Source: Verrucomicrobiota bacterium
Lineage (GTDB): Bacteria; Verrucomicrobiota; Verrucomicrobiia; Limisphaerales; UBA9464
NCBI GenBank assembly: GCA_017309115.1
Contig: JAFLEF010000030.1
Coordinates: 1-64,000, forward strand
Direction of reading: 5' to 3'
DNA length: 64,000 nucleotides
A program made the position numbers and the translations under genes. Below the pieces are notes generated by a model. That model ran no database searches, had not been told where the DNA came from, and was given only the letters and a program-made list of their open reading frames with translations. This document shows positions 1-9,336 of this stretch, in pieces; within the stretch, counting starts at the first letter, position 1; the number at the start of each line of letters is the position of its first letter.

Positions 1-312
1 GGGCTGTGGTTGGACTGACGCGTCAGCAGCCTGGTCGGAAAGCTGAGAGCTGAGAGCTGAGAGGTCGGAACGGGAAAGCGGGAGAGGAAGGCGCGAAGCG
101 TTTTGGACTGCGCCAGCCCTCTGGCGCTTTGGGGCGGGTGAGTGGCAGCTGGGGGCTGTGGTTGGACTGACGCGTCAGCAGCCGTGACGAAAAGCGGTAG
201 CTCGCTGCGTTCGCGACCGCACTCCAAGACGCTTCGCGTGGGCGACGCGGGTGAGGAAATGAACCTCTTGTGTCTGTTACACGAACGGCTCGGTGGAACC
301 TCGCCCTACCGG
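1..312. repeat. Modular intergenic repeat region
   Basis: No gene is visible here. A 31-base sequence at 1-31 recurs perfectly at 153-183 and contains the palindrome CTGACGCGTCAG. Between the copies are about three tandem copies of AGCTGAGAG (about 41-62) and a hairpin module, GCGCCAG-ccct-CTGGCGC, near 110-130. A module beginning GACGAAAAGCGGT starts at about 186. The hairpin module recurs near 18168. The GACGAAAAGCGGT module recurs near 44925, 50773 and 50984. The arrangement fits mobile or recombining intergenic repeats. Confidence 0.7.
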
Positions 313-1176
313 TTATTTCCGATCCAGGTTCTTAGCCAGTTGCTCAGGGGTGACGGTGGAGGGGATGCCGTCGGCGGGGATTTCGCCGCCGGCGATCCAG
401 ACCAAGCCGTTCAAAACCACTTTGCGGAAGCTGTCGTTGGCCCAGTTGTTGTGGAAGTGGGCCCCGGTGAAGCCGAAGCCACGTCCACCACCTGGACGGT
501 CATAGGTCCACATCAGGACCTGCGGTTCGCCCTTCTTGACGGCTTCCCGGACCCATTGATTGCCGGAGTGCGGTCCGTCGCCCCGTTCCATGGTGGAGGC
601 GGGCGCCACGGCACTCAGAATAGGGGTGACCCCTTTCATGTCCGGCACGAAGCGCATGTGGAAGTACCATTCGTCGTTGATGGCAAAGGGTTTGACGCCG
701 CGGGCCACGGGGTGATTGGGAAAGGTGGTGAAGGAGGCGTTCCAGTGCGGATTCACGCTCCAAAACGTTTCAAAGTAGCCGCCCGTCCAACGCAACATGG
801 CGTTACCGGGATCGCCCTTGGGGACTTCGACCCCGTAGTGGGCGGCGCCGATGCCCACGCCCTTCGCCGCCAGGGAATCCAAGAGTTTCAATCGGTCCGG
901 CTTGATGGCGGGATGGCCGTCGCCGCCGTCGGCAAAGAGCAACACGGCGTTGGCTGATTGCAGGATGCTGACATCGGCGGGCCAGCCGTTGCTGGCCACT
1001 ACGGCGCGGTAGCCGGGGAGTTGGTTCAACGCGTCGGCCAGGAGCAGTGCCCCGGCTCGAAACTCATGTTCCCCTTTGCCGTGGCTGGGGGAACCGGCGA
1101 TAAGGACGATCGTTTTTTGAGCCTGGAGGGGTATCCAGGCGAGGCATCCGAGGATCAGAGCGAGCAAAAACTTCAT
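313..1176 (-). CDS. ThuA-like domain secreted protein
   Basis: 287 residues if read from the ATG at 1176. An upstream in-frame extension is possible but lacks a signal sequence, whereas this start gives a clear signal peptide (MKFLLALILGCLAWIPLQAQ). The body has the class I glutamine-amidotransferase-like ThuA pattern: a beta strand TIVLIAGSPSHG at the N-terminus, LLFADGGDGHP, a GIGAAHYGVE nucleophile-elbow-like segment with no cysteine, and WTYDRPGGGRGFGFTGAHFHNNW near the end. ThuA proteins are linked to sugar metabolism in rhizobia. In Verrucomicrobia and Planctomycetes they are often secreted and their substrate is unknown. It is transcribed divergently from the HD-domain gene. Confidence 0.85.
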   Translation of the reverse strand: MKFLLALILGCLAWIPLQAQKTIVLIAGSPSHGKGEHEFRAGALLLADALNQLPGYRAVVASNGWPADVSILQSANAVLLFADGGDGHPAIKPDRLKLLDSLAAKGVGIGAAHYGVEVPKGDPGNAMLRWTGGYFETFWSVNPHWNASFTTFPNHPVARGVKPFAINDEWYFHMRFVPDMKGVTPILSAVAPASTMERGDGPHSGNQWVREAVKKGEPQVLMWTYDRPGGGRGFGFTGAHFHNNWANDSFRKVVLNGLVWIAGGEIPADGIPSTVTPEQLAKNLDRK

Positions 1177-1315
1177 GGTGATAGGCAATTCTGGACTCGC
1201 CGGACGCATCCGCCTATCGGATTCTTCAACCCGCTTTGGTTCCAGACCCAGGGGTTGAGGGTGGGTTTGGGCGGCCGCACCCAAACTTCGCGAAACTGCG
1301 AGGCCCGAAACCTGC

Positions 1316-2215
1316 ATGACATTCCCCGTGACCTTGCTGGAAAATCTGATATTCCGGTTCCCGATGCCCCTGAACGTCGAAACTCGGGACCCGGCTGCGG
1401 TACAGCGGCGCGTGGCGCAAAACTACTGGCGCATGTTCCCGACGGGGGATCAGGGCTTTGTGGCTCGGGTTTTTCCGTGGGCGCTGGATTGCTTCGACGG
1501 GCGGCATCCGGAGTACCGGGCCATCGATGCCCGTTATCACGATTTGGAGCACACTCTGCAAGGGACCCTCTGTTTCTCCACCTTGTTATTGCGTCGGGCT
1601 GAAGCGGGCGCTTCGCCGTGGGTTTGTGAGGAGACATTTCAGTTGGGATTACTAGCGATCCTGCTGCACGACACCGGCTACCTGAAGCGTCTGGACGACA
1701 CAGAAGGGACCGGCGCCAAGTACACCGCGACGCATGTCAATCGGTCCTGTGACTTTGCAGAACGCCTGCTGGTCCAACACGGATTCACCAGCCGGCAGAT
1801 CCGGGCGGTGCAGAACATGATTCGGTGCACCGGGTTGGGCGTGAATGTGGCGGCGATTCCCTTTGAGACCGAGGAGGAGCGCCTCACGGGTTTCGCGCTG
1901 GGAACTGCGGATTTGTTGGGTCAGATGGCAGCGCCCGACTACATCGACAAGCTGCCCATTCTGTTCGAGGAGTTCGCCGAATCTGCGGCCTTCAATGCGG
2001 GTCGGGGCGGTGGAGGTCAGGTGTTCAGTTCCGTTGACGACCTGATGCGAAAGACTCCGGGGTTCTGGGCCAACTACGTTCGTCCCAAGGTCGAACGCGA
2101 TTTCCAGGGGATCTATCGGTTCCTCTCCGATCCCGGCAGTGAACGGAACGAGTACATTGAGCTGATTGAGGCCAATCTGACCCGGCTGCAGCGGCAGTTG
2201 GCCAAGGCGGCTTGA
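1316..2215 (+). CDS. HD-domain metal-dependent phosphohydrolase
   Basis: 299 residues. The HD signature is present: YHDLEHT with histidines near 75 and 79, then LLHDTGY with the His-Asp pair near 118-119, and an acidic residue in GTADLLGQM near 200. These would bind one or two metal ions for phosphate ester hydrolysis. No GGDEF, receiver or RelA synthetase domain is attached, so the substrate cannot be told. An in-frame ATG at 1364 (MPLNVETRD) is an alternative start that would drop 16 residues. It stands alone, divergent from ThuA, with about 200 bases before the helicase gene. Confidence 0.75.
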   Translation: MTFPVTLLENLIFRFPMPLNVETRDPAAVQRRVAQNYWRMFPTGDQGFVARVFPWALDCFDGRHPEYRAIDARYHDLEHTLQGTLCFSTLLLRRAEAGASPWVCEETFQLGLLAILLHDTGYLKRLDDTEGTGAKYTATHVNRSCDFAERLLVQHGFTSRQIRAVQNMIRCTGLGVNVAAIPFETEEERLTGFALGTADLLGQMAAPDYIDKLPILFEEFAESAAFNAGRGGGGQVFSSVDDLMRKTPGFWANYVRPKVERDFQGIYRFLSDPGSERNEYIELIEANLTRLQRQLAKAA

Positions 2216-2411
2216 GGGTTTCCTGCGGAGGATGCGGAGTTCGCGGAGGGTGGGAAGGGCATCAAGGGGCGGGACCGAGCGCTCGGTAACCTGAAGGGGC
2301 GCTCTTTAACCGCAGATTATCGCCGATTCACGCAGATTTCCGGAAGAATCGGTCGCCAAGTTCCCCTGGAGTCTCCGTCAAAGCTCTGGTTCATGGTCCT
2401 GACTTTTAACG
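2216..2411. repeat. Intergenic spacer with CGCAGATT repeats
   Basis: Near 2310-2340 the spacer holds three related words, CGCAGATTAT, CCGATTCA and CGCAGATTT. They belong to the same dispersed family as the large inverted repeat at 18277-18355 and the cluster near 37899-37937. No gene or clear promoter was recognised. Confidence 0.5.
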
Positions 2412-4610
2412 GTGTCATGGGATTGGACCCCAGCCCGGTTTCCCGCTTTGCTGGGGGAAGTGTCTCGTGAGTATCAACTGCGTCCGCCAGCGGGGTCGGT
2501 CCAACTGCGGATCGATTACGCGGGGGAATTGAATCCCCAGCAGTTGGCCGCGGTGTCGGCTCCGCCCGGACCGGCTCTGGTGTTGGCCGGGGCTGGCGCG
2601 GGCAAGACCCGCACGCTGACATATCGGGTGGCCTGGTTGCTGGAACACGGCGTGCCTCCGGAACGGATTCTGTTGCTGACCTTCACCAACAAGTCCGCCC
2701 GGGAAATGATGCAGCGAGTCTCGGATCTGGTGGGAGGCGACTTGTCGCGCTTGTGGGGCGGTACCTTTCACTCCGTTGGACTACGGGTTCTCCGGCGGCA
2801 TGCGGATCGGCTGGGATACGCCCCGGGCTTCACCGTGGCCGATCGGGAGGACACCAAGGATTTGCTGGCCGCGTGCATTCAGGATGCCGGCGTGGATCCC
2901 AAGGTGACTTTGTTCCCCAAGCCGGAAGTGTTGGGCGAGATGTTCTCCATGGCCCTGAACACCGGACGATCGCTGACCCAGCTTTTGGAAGAGGAGCACG
3001 AAGGGTTTCTGCAGTTGGCCGACACGCTGAAGGAGATTGAGCGCCGGTTTGCCCAGCGGAAGCGCGCGGCGGGCCTGATGGACTTCGACGATTTGCTGGT
3101 GCTGTGGCTGCACTTGCTGGAAGACCACGCCGATTTGCGCGAACTGTATCAGCGGCGTTTTCAATTCGTGCTGGTGGATGAATATCAAGACACCAACACG
3201 CTGCAGAGCCGGTTGCTCGAGGTGCTGTCGGGAGCGAACCGCAATTTGATGGCGGTGGGCGATGACGCGCAGAGCATCTATTCGTGGCGCGGGGCGAACT
3301 TCGCTAACATCCTGGATTTTCCGCGGCGGCATCCGGATGCGCAGGTGTACCGCATTGAAACCAACTACCGGAGTACCCCGGAGATTCTCGCTCTGGCCAA
3401 TGCGGCCATTGCCGCCAACACCCGGCAGTTTCCCAAGGCCCTGCAGGCGGTGCGTCCGTCGGGCGTGAAGCCCGCCCTGGTGGTGTGCAACGACGCCGGG
3501 GAACAGGCTTCGTTCGTGGCCCAGCGCGTCTTGGAGCTGCGCGATGAAGGTCGGGCGCTCGACGACATCTGTATTCTGTACCGTTCTCATTTCCACGCGC
3601 TGGAACTGCAGCTGGAACTCACTCGGCGGAACATTCCGTTCGTGATCACCAGCGGGATCCGGTTCTTCGAACAGGCGCACATCAAGGACGTGGCGGCGTA
3701 TCTGAAGTTCCTGGTGAACCCGCGCGACGAACTCGCCTTCAAGCGTCTGGTTCGCATGTTGCCCGGCATTGGTGGCAAGGGGGCGGACAAGTTGTGGGCG
3801 AACTTTCTTCAAGCGGTGCGGTGTCGGCACGGGGATCCGGAACCGGTGGTGGCAACGGTGGTCTCGGACAACGACGGCGCGGCGGATGAAGCCGAAGCGG
3901 CGCCGGTGCCCCTGGGTTGGTCGATCGCGCCCTTGCTCAGTGCGATCTCCGCCACGGTGCCCAAGCGCACCCAGACCGCCTGGGCGCAGTTCAGTGCCAC
4001 CATTTCCCAGGCCGAGGCGCCGGAGATGTTTGGGGCGCCGGCCCGGCTGATCCGTCATGTGATTGAGGCGGACTATTCCGACTATCTCGAGGCCACGTAC
4101 GACAATTCCCAACGCCGACTTGAGGATCTGGAACAACTCGCCAGCTACGCGGAGCAATTTCGCAGCACGCCGGATTTCCTCTCGCAGCTGGCGCTGCAGA
4201 CCAGTCTCGAAGCGGAGGAATCCACCAAGGACTCAGATGACGAGGAGCGTCTCCGGTTGTCCACGGTGCATCAGGCCAAGGGCCTCGAATTCGGCGTGGT
4301 GTTCGTCATCATGCTGAGCGACGGATCCTTCCCCACGCAACGGTCGGTCGATTCCCTGGAAGCGTTGGAGGAAGAGCGGCGCCTGTTCTACGTGGCCACC
4401 ACTCGGGGCAAGGATGAGCTGTATCTGACCTATCCGTTGGTCCGGATGCTTCAGGGCAACATGTCCTTCAATCCCCAGTCCCGGTTCCTGCAGGAGATCC
4501 CTCCCGAATTGATGGAAGAATGGCGTCTGCGCGGATACTCGGGATGGGCCACGGGGAATTTCAATCCTCCGGCCGGCGGATCGTTCCACGCCGATGAAGA
4601 ACCCTTCTGA
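2412..4610 (+). CDS. uvrD: UvrD/PcrA-type ATP-dependent DNA helicase
   Basis: 732 residues from a GTG start. This is a superfamily 1A 3'-5' helicase for repair and replication. Motifs appear in order: the Q-motif region LNPQQLAAV, Walker A AGAGAGKT (about 60-67), LTFTNKSAREM, Walker B DEYQDTN, motif III GDDAQSIYSWRGA, motif IV TNYRSTPEIL, motif V LSTVHQAKGLEF and motif VI EEERRLFYVATTR. The length is typical. Domain 2B carries a long low-complexity Asp/Glu/Ala-rich insert near residues 475-500. The stop sits just before the start of the dihydrouridine synthase gene, so the two are probably co-transcribed. Confidence 0.93.
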   Translation: MSWDWTPARFPALLGEVSREYQLRPPAGSVQLRIDYAGELNPQQLAAVSAPPGPALVLAGAGAGKTRTLTYRVAWLLEHGVPPERILLLTFTNKSAREMMQRVSDLVGGDLSRLWGGTFHSVGLRVLRRHADRLGYAPGFTVADREDTKDLLAACIQDAGVDPKVTLFPKPEVLGEMFSMALNTGRSLTQLLEEEHEGFLQLADTLKEIERRFAQRKRAAGLMDFDDLLVLWLHLLEDHADLRELYQRRFQFVLVDEYQDTNTLQSRLLEVLSGANRNLMAVGDDAQSIYSWRGANFANILDFPRRHPDAQVYRIETNYRSTPEILALANAAIAANTRQFPKALQAVRPSGVKPALVVCNDAGEQASFVAQRVLELRDEGRALDDICILYRSHFHALELQLELTRRNIPFVITSGIRFFEQAHIKDVAAYLKFLVNPRDELAFKRLVRMLPGIGGKGADKLWANFLQAVRCRHGDPEPVVATVVSDNDGAADEAEAAPVPLGWSIAPLLSAISATVPKRTQTAWAQFSATISQAEAPEMFGAPARLIRHVIEADYSDYLEATYDNSQRRLEDLEQLASYAEQFRSTPDFLSQLALQTSLEAEESTKDSDDEERLRLSTVHQAKGLEFGVVFVIMLSDGSFPTQRSVDSLEALEEERRLFYVATTRGKDELYLTYPLVRMLQGNMSFNPQSRFLQEIPPELMEEWRLRGYSGWATGNFNPPAGGSFHADEEPF

Positions 4611-4611
4611 C

Positions 4612-5703
4612 ATGGAACCCAGCGCTCCGGGGACGGCCACGACGCCGCATCGGCAGCTTTCGGATTTACTCCGGGGCACCGAGCCGATTCTGGCGTTGGC
4701 GCCGATGCAGGATGTCACGGACCTGCCGTTCTGGCGGTTGCTGGCGGCGCGCGGCGGTCCGGATGTGTACTGGACGGAGTACTTCCGGGTGACGGCAACG
4801 TGGCGGCCGGAGAAGTGGATTTTGCGAAGTCTGGTGGAGAATCCGACCGGACGTCCGGCCATTGCCCAGCTGATTGGTAATGATCCGGCGGCGCTGGCCC
4901 GGGCGGCGCGCGAACTCCAGCACTATTCGGTCGCGGCCATCGACCTCAACCTGGGCTGTCCCGCGCCGGTGGTGTATCGCAAGTGCGCCGGCGGCGGGTT
5001 GCTTCGGGATCTGGCCCGCATCGAGTCTTTGTTGGGGGCGTTGCGGGAAGCGGTGCAGATTTGCTTCACGGTGAAGACCCGCATTGGCTTCCAGGATCCG
5101 GCTGAACTGGAGTCGTTGCTTCCGGTTTTTGCCCGGCATTCCCTCGACTTGGTGACGGTCCATGGCCGCACCGTCGCGGAAATGTATCGGAGTGAGGTTC
5201 ACTACGACGCCATTGCGCGGGCCGCCGAGTTTTTGCCATGCCCGGTGTTGGCCAACGGCAACATTGATTCGCCGGAACGAGCCGCGCACGTGTTGGCCAC
5301 CACTGGAGTGAAGGGACTGATGATCGGCCGGGGCTGCATTCGGAATCCCTGGCTGTTCGAACAGATTCGGGCGTTTCGGAAAGGTGCCCCAGTCGAACTG
5401 CCCACCGGTCGAACCGTCCTGCGGTACATCGAAGATCTCTGGGACGTCACCGAACCGCCGGAATCAAAGGAACGTCTGCAAGTGGAGCAGATGAAGCGGT
5501 ACGTGAACTTCATTGGGCAGGGGATCGGCGTCGAGGCGTCCACGGCGTCGGCGTTTCTGCATCAGGTTCGTCGGGCGACCTCGCGGGCCGAGTTTTTCGG
5601 GATCTGCCGGGAGTTCCTGGATCATGAGGAGCGGCTGGAGCTCCGGCCGCATCCGAACGTCGCAGCGGCCAAGAATGAGGTTCCGTTGACTGCGGTCGGG
5701 TGA
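4612..5703 (+). CDS. dus: tRNA-dihydrouridine synthase
   Basis: 363 residues. FMN/NADPH-dependent reduction of uridines in the tRNA D-loop. Visible hallmarks are the N-terminal LAPMQDVTDLPFW, the DLNLGCPAP loop followed by YRKCAGGGLL, whose Cys is the catalytic acid, the phosphate-binding VKTRIGF strand, VHGRT with the conserved His, VLANGNID, and the FMN-binding MIGRGCIRNPWLF. The ATG at 4612 follows the helicase stop by one base. An ATG at 4594 in the same frame would overlap the helicase by 17 bases. The DusA/B/C subtype cannot be assigned by eye. Confidence 0.92.
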   Translation: MEPSAPGTATTPHRQLSDLLRGTEPILALAPMQDVTDLPFWRLLAARGGPDVYWTEYFRVTATWRPEKWILRSLVENPTGRPAIAQLIGNDPAALARAARELQHYSVAAIDLNLGCPAPVVYRKCAGGGLLRDLARIESLLGALREAVQICFTVKTRIGFQDPAELESLLPVFARHSLDLVTVHGRTVAEMYRSEVHYDAIARAAEFLPCPVLANGNIDSPERAAHVLATTGVKGLMIGRGCIRNPWLFEQIRAFRKGAPVELPTGRTVLRYIEDLWDVTEPPESKERLQVEQMKRYVNFIGQGIGVEASTASAFLHQVRRATSRAEFFGICREFLDHEERLELRPHPNVAAAKNEVPLTAVG

Positions 5704-5706
5704 AAC

Positions 5707-6039
5707 TCAGGCCGCCCGGGTGGGTGATACAACGGAGCGGTATTCGCCGGGCTTCATGGATTCAGCTGCGATGCGAATAAGCGACCAGTGCTTTTCCAAG
5801 GTTGGTCGGTGATTGGTCCAAAGCTCTAGAATGGCCAGCCTTCGGTCGGCAAGATTCTGCTGATACCGCAGGTTCTTGTCGCAGATTATGATCAAATCAA
5901 AGCCTTCCTCCTCAGCCACTCGGAGTAGGTCACCATTCTCCAACTGCCCCCAACCCATCGCGACAGCCGTACAGACCTCGTGTCCGATCAATGCTTCACG
6001 CACTTGCCGGGGCGTGCAGACGTCCAGCAGCACCTTCAT
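5707..6039 (-). CDS. DUF5615 PIN-like toxin
   Basis: 110 residues starting MKVLLDVCTP at 6039. The DUF5615 family is a PIN-like fold seen as the toxin partner of DUF433. Acidic residues fitting that fold are the early LLD aspartate, the GDLLRVAEEE segment and IIICDKNLRYQQN, which matches the family motif TxDxdF at the D position. It begins in an ATGA overlap with the DUF433 gene, so translation is probably coupled. Nuclease activity is inferred from the family and was not shown here. Confidence 0.8.
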   Translation of the reverse strand: MKVLLDVCTPRQVREALIGHEVCTAVAMGWGQLENGDLLRVAEEEGFDLIIICDKNLRYQQNLADRRLAILELWTNHRPTLEKHWSLIRIAAESMKPGEYRSVVSPTRAA

Positions 6040-6278
6040 GCTTGGAGTTCCACCGCAATCCGCCGCCAACCATGCCGCAAAACTGACTGGGCCTGCTCTC
6101 GGGTAACTCCCTCAAAGGTGTCGAGGAAGTAGTCCAGTGACAGTCCGTCGGCGAGGTAGTCAAACAGGGTCTGAACTGGCAGACGGGTCCCGCGAAACAC
6201 AGGAGTTCCACCCAGAATCGCCGGATTAGAGACCACCTGACCGCCCGCCACCGCCACGATGTCGTCTGTCGTAGTCAT
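6036..6278 (-). CDS. DUF433 antitoxin-like protein
   Basis: 80 residues with the DUF433 core: NPAILGGTPVFRGTRLPVQTL followed by a helix-rich segment (YLADGLSLDYFLDTFEGVTREQAQSVL). The fold is a winged helix-turn-helix that probably binds DNA. DUF433 and DUF5615 form a common type II toxin-antitoxin arrangement. Here the antitoxin comes first and shares four bases with the toxin. The pair sits between the dus and dnaK-like genes. Confidence 0.85.
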   Translation of the reverse strand: MTTTDDIVAVAGGQVVSNPAILGGTPVFRGTRLPVQTLFDYLADGLSLDYFLDTFEGVTREQAQSVLRHGWRRIAVELQA

Positions 6279-6426
6279 GGGCGGATCGTAATCGGGCGGA
6301 CAGCGACCTACAAGCGATCAGCCCCGGTGAACCCGCCACTACCTCAGCAATTCGAATTTTGGCTCTGTCGGTTGGCGGGTCTGCCGCTTGCCGCTTCGGC
6401 CATCTTCCCCCACGTTCGCGCGGCTC

Positions 6427-8382
6427 ATGGGAAAAATCGTTGGCATAGATTTGGGAACGACCAATTCGTTGGTGGCGGTCGTGGATAGCGGGATTCCGTT
6501 CGTATTGGCGGATGCCGAGGGGCAACGGCTGACCCCGTCCGTGGTTCATTTCCCCGGTCCGGATCAGGCGCCCTTGGTGGGGCGTTCGGCCAACCGGGTC
6601 CGCGTCGTCAAACCCCGGGAAACCGTCTATTCGGTCAAGCGCTTCATGGGTCGGCGTGGCGCGGAGATTCCCCGGGAAGAGATGCTGGTGACCTATCCCG
6701 TCAGGGGCGAGGGATCGGGGCCGGTGACGATTGAGATCTGGGGTCGGGCGTGGACTCCGGAGGAAGTTTCCGCCGAGATTCTGAAGAAGCTCAAAGCCGA
6801 TGCCGAGGCGTCCCTAGGCGAATCGGTGACGCGGGCGGTGATCACGGTTCCGGCCTACTTCAACGACGCCCAGCGCAATGCCACGATTAAGGCCGGGGAA
6901 CTGGCTGGGCTGACCGTCGAGCGCATCGTCAACGAACCCACGGCGGCGGCGCTCGCCTATGGATTGGACAAGCTGGGCGACCGTTCCCGGATTGCGGTGT
7001 ACGACCTGGGTGGAGGCACGTTCGACCTGTCCATTCTGGAATTGAATCAGGGGACGTTCCAGGTCCTGAGCACCCACGGCGACACCCGCTTGGGCGGTGA
7101 TGACTTTGATCGGCGATTGGCGGATCACCTGATTGGGTTGATCGAACAGGCGGGCGGACCGGATGTGCGGAGCGAGGCGTCCTTGCTTTCGCGGGTCCGA
7201 GAGGAAGCGGAGCGGGCGAAGATACGGCTGAGTTCCGAGACCGAAGTGGAGGTAGCGCTGCCCTTTTTGCAGGGGACGTTCAGCTTTAGCTGTCGGATCA
7301 GCCGGGAGGATCTCGAACGACTGACCAAGGATCTCGTCGAGCGGACCCGCGGCCACTGCCTGCGCGCTCTGGCCGATGCGAAACTGGAGGCCAAGGATCT
7401 CCAGCAGGTGATTTTGGTGGGCGGCCAGACCCGCATGCCGTTGGTTCGGCGGCGGGTGTCGGAGTGGTTCGGCTGCGTGGAGTTTGCGGAAGCCCGAGGG
7501 GAAGTGCGACTGGGTGAGGAGTATCACCGCACCGTGGGTCCGGAGTTGAACACCAGCGTGAATCCGGACGAAGCCGTGGCGCTTGGGGCGGCCATTCAGG
7601 CGGAGATTCTCTCGGGCGGATTCCGGAATCTGCTCCTGCTGGACGTCACGCCACTGTCGCTGGGAATTGAGACCTTTGGCGGACTGATGAACGTGATCAT
7701 TCCGCGAAACACCACCATTCCGGTGAAAGCCGGAGAGGTCTTCACGACGGCGGTGGACAATCAGCGGTCCATGCTGATTCACGTGCTCCAAGGGGAGCGG
7801 GAACGGGCGCAGCACAACTGGTCTCTGGGTCGCTTTGAACTGGAATTTGAACCGGCCCCCAAGGCCGTGCCGCGGGTCGGCGTGCAGTTCGAGATTGATG
7901 CCAACGGCGTGTTGCACGTGTTGGCCCGCGATCTTCGCACGGGAAATCAGAAGATCGTGGAAATGAAGTCGGCGGTGGACGTGAGCGACGCCGAGGTCAA
8001 CCGCATGATCGAAGAGTCCGTGGAGAACGCGTTTGATGATCTGAAGGCGCGTCAGTGGATCGAAGCCAAGCTCAAGGCCGGGGAGAATCTCATTGCGACG
8101 CGCAAGACGATGGCGGACTACGATTCCGAACTGGATCCGGAGTATCGTCAGCAGTTGCTCCGGGCGCTCGAGGACGTCGAGGACGTACTGGCGCAGGAGA
8201 ATCCGAAAACGAAGACGGGCGAACCCGCCCTGTTGAAGGCGGCGAACGCCCGTCTGGATCAAGTCACCGGTCCGCTGGCCGAGTACGCCATGGACCAAGT
8301 GATGGAACAGATGCTGCGACAGCGCGGAATGCTCCCGCCGGAACCTCCGACCGAACCTCCGACTTCAGGCGGGAGGAGTTGA
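6427..8382 (+). CDS. dnaK: Hsp70/DnaK-family chaperone
   Basis: 651 residues from ATG 6427; the upstream in-frame extension is not conserved-looking. The ATPase domain shows [54 protein letters not shown] and [11 protein letters not shown]. The substrate-binding domain begins at [14 protein letters not shown]. Between the WFG and [11 protein letters not shown] elements of the ATPase domain lies an insert of about 25 residues that standard DnaK lacks. The helical lid is short and Pro-rich, and the C-terminus has no EEVD-type tail. No grpE or dnaJ is adjacent, so this may be a paralogue and not the main DnaK. It converges on infC with an 18-base overlap. Confidence 0.88.
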   Translation: MGKIVGIDLGTTNSLVAVVDSGIPFVLADAEGQRLTPSVVHFPGPDQAPLVGRSANRVRVVKPRETVYSVKRFMGRRGAEIPREEMLVTYPVRGEGSGPVTIEIWGRAWTPEEVSAEILKKLKADAEASLGESVTRAVITVPAYFNDAQRNATIKAGELAGLTVERIVNEPTAAALAYGLDKLGDRSRIAVYDLGGGTFDLSILELNQGTFQVLSTHGDTRLGGDDFDRRLADHLIGLIEQAGGPDVRSEASLLSRVREEAERAKIRLSSETEVEVALPFLQGTFSFSCRISREDLERLTKDLVERTRGHCLRALADAKLEAKDLQQVILVGGQTRMPLVRRRVSEWFGCVEFAEARGEVRLGEEYHRTVGPELNTSVNPDEAVALGAAIQAEILSGGFRNLLLLDVTPLSLGIETFGGLMNVIIPRNTTIPVKAGEVFTTAVDNQRSMLIHVLQGERERAQHNWSLGRFELEFEPAPKAVPRVGVQFEIDANGVLHVLARDLRTGNQKIVEMKSAVDVSDAEVNRMIEESVENAFDDLKARQWIEAKLKAGENLIATRKTMADYDSELDPEYRQQLLRALEDVEDVLAQENPKTKTGEPALLKAANARLDQVTGPLAEYAMDQVMEQMLRQRGMLPPEPPTEPPTSGGRS

Positions 8383-9132
8383 CGGGTCATCCAGCGGGGG
8401 AGGGTTGAACCTCGGAGCTTCCGGGGCAGTGGCCGGGGGTCGGCTGTCCCGATTATCCCGGTTGTCCCTATTGTCCCGCATATCCCGAGGACGGGACGCG
8501 ACCACAGCCGCCACCTGGGCCGGCATGTCGTGTTCGTGCAGTTTGGACGGAGTCTGGCCGGTTTCCCGGGGGTCCTTGGCCCGCTTGTTTTTGGGCAGAG
8601 GACTCACCATGACGGTGATCGAACGTCCAATCAGCTTCGGCGCGAAATCGGCTTGGCCCCAGGGCGCGACGTCTTTGAGGAATTTCTCCATAACGGCCTG
8701 ACCGATCTGGGTTCGGGCCATTTCGCGGGCGCGGAAGCGGAGGGAGACCTTGACCTTGTGATCTTCGCAGAGGAAGCCGACGGCATGGTCGAGTTTGATG
8801 CCGAGATCGTGGGGGTCGATGCGGGGGGAGAGCTGGACCTCCTTGACCGTGTGCGCGTGCTGACTCTTTTTGGAATCCCGCTCCCGTTTGGCCTGCTCGT
8901 ATTTGAACTTGCCGAAGTCAACGACTCGGCAAACCGGTGGATTGGCGGTGGCGGCAATCTCAACCAGGTCCAATCCCTGGGTTCGGGCCAAGTTGATCGC
9001 AGCCCCCAACTCCATAATGCCGGCCTGAGAACCGTCGGCATTGATGACGCGAACCTCGCGGGCGCGAATTTTCCCGTTGATACGGTACTGAGGCTGCGGG
9101 GGACCGTGGCGGGGAACAAAAGGGCGGCTCAA
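8365..9132 (-). CDS. infC: Translation initiation factor IF-3
   Basis: 255 residues; E. coli IF-3 has 180. The N-domain starts at [17 protein letters not shown]. The linker is rich in Lys/Arg ([19 protein letters not shown]), and the C-domain shows [18 protein letters not shown] and [18 protein letters not shown]. About 70 extra residues follow the C-domain, including tandem RDN triplets and a Pro-rich end. The start codon is TTG at 9132, with GGAG about eight bases upstream. Rare starts are a known feature of infC and can serve self-regulation. rpmI and rplT, the usual partners, are not adjacent. Confidence 0.93.
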   Translation of the reverse strand: MSRPFVPRHGPPQPQYRINGKIRAREVRVINADGSQAGIMELGAAINLARTQGLDLVEIAATANPPVCRVVDFGKFKYEQAKRERDSKKSQHAHTVKEVQLSPRIDPHDLGIKLDHAVGFLCEDHKVKVSLRFRAREMARTQIGQAVMEKFLKDVAPWGQADFAPKLIGRSITVMVSPLPKNKRAKDPRETGQTPSKLHEHDMPAQVAAVVASRPRDMRDNRDNRDNRDSRPPATAPEAPRFNPPPLDDPSTPPA

Positions 9133-9200
9133 GCGACCCTCTCCAATTTAAGGTTAACCATGAATAGAAACAGATACCCGGCACATTTCGATGTGCTTGA
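9120..9200 (-). promoter_or_regulatory. infC leader with ribosome-binding site and hairpin
   Basis: On the minus strand a purine-rich GGAGAGGG precedes the TTG start of infC with standard spacing. About 50 bases upstream of the start, at 9180-9195, is a perfect six-base-pair hairpin, GCACAT-CGAA-ATGTGC. Such a leader could take part in control of initiation, but no known riboswitch or ribosomal-protein leader was recognised. Confidence 0.45.
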
Positions 9201-9336
9201 CTAGAACTACGCCAGCCGAGTTGTCGCGGGCAAGGCAAAACTGTTCGGGTCCTGACACTCAGTCTAAGTTCGATCTGAATCTCCGGGGCTTCCCCCGCGT
9301 CGAGCCTGACCGTATCCCTTTCGGGTGCTGCCGCTC

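Noticed and set aside
6814-8298. Minus-strand open frame of 494 codons
   Set aside because: Shadow of the DnaK-like gene; composition is His/Arg/Gln-rich with no domain.
9325-9336. GTG start of the cytochrome-type protein
   Set aside because: The ATG at 9337 gives a more typical signal peptide. The GTG is possible but adds only four residues.
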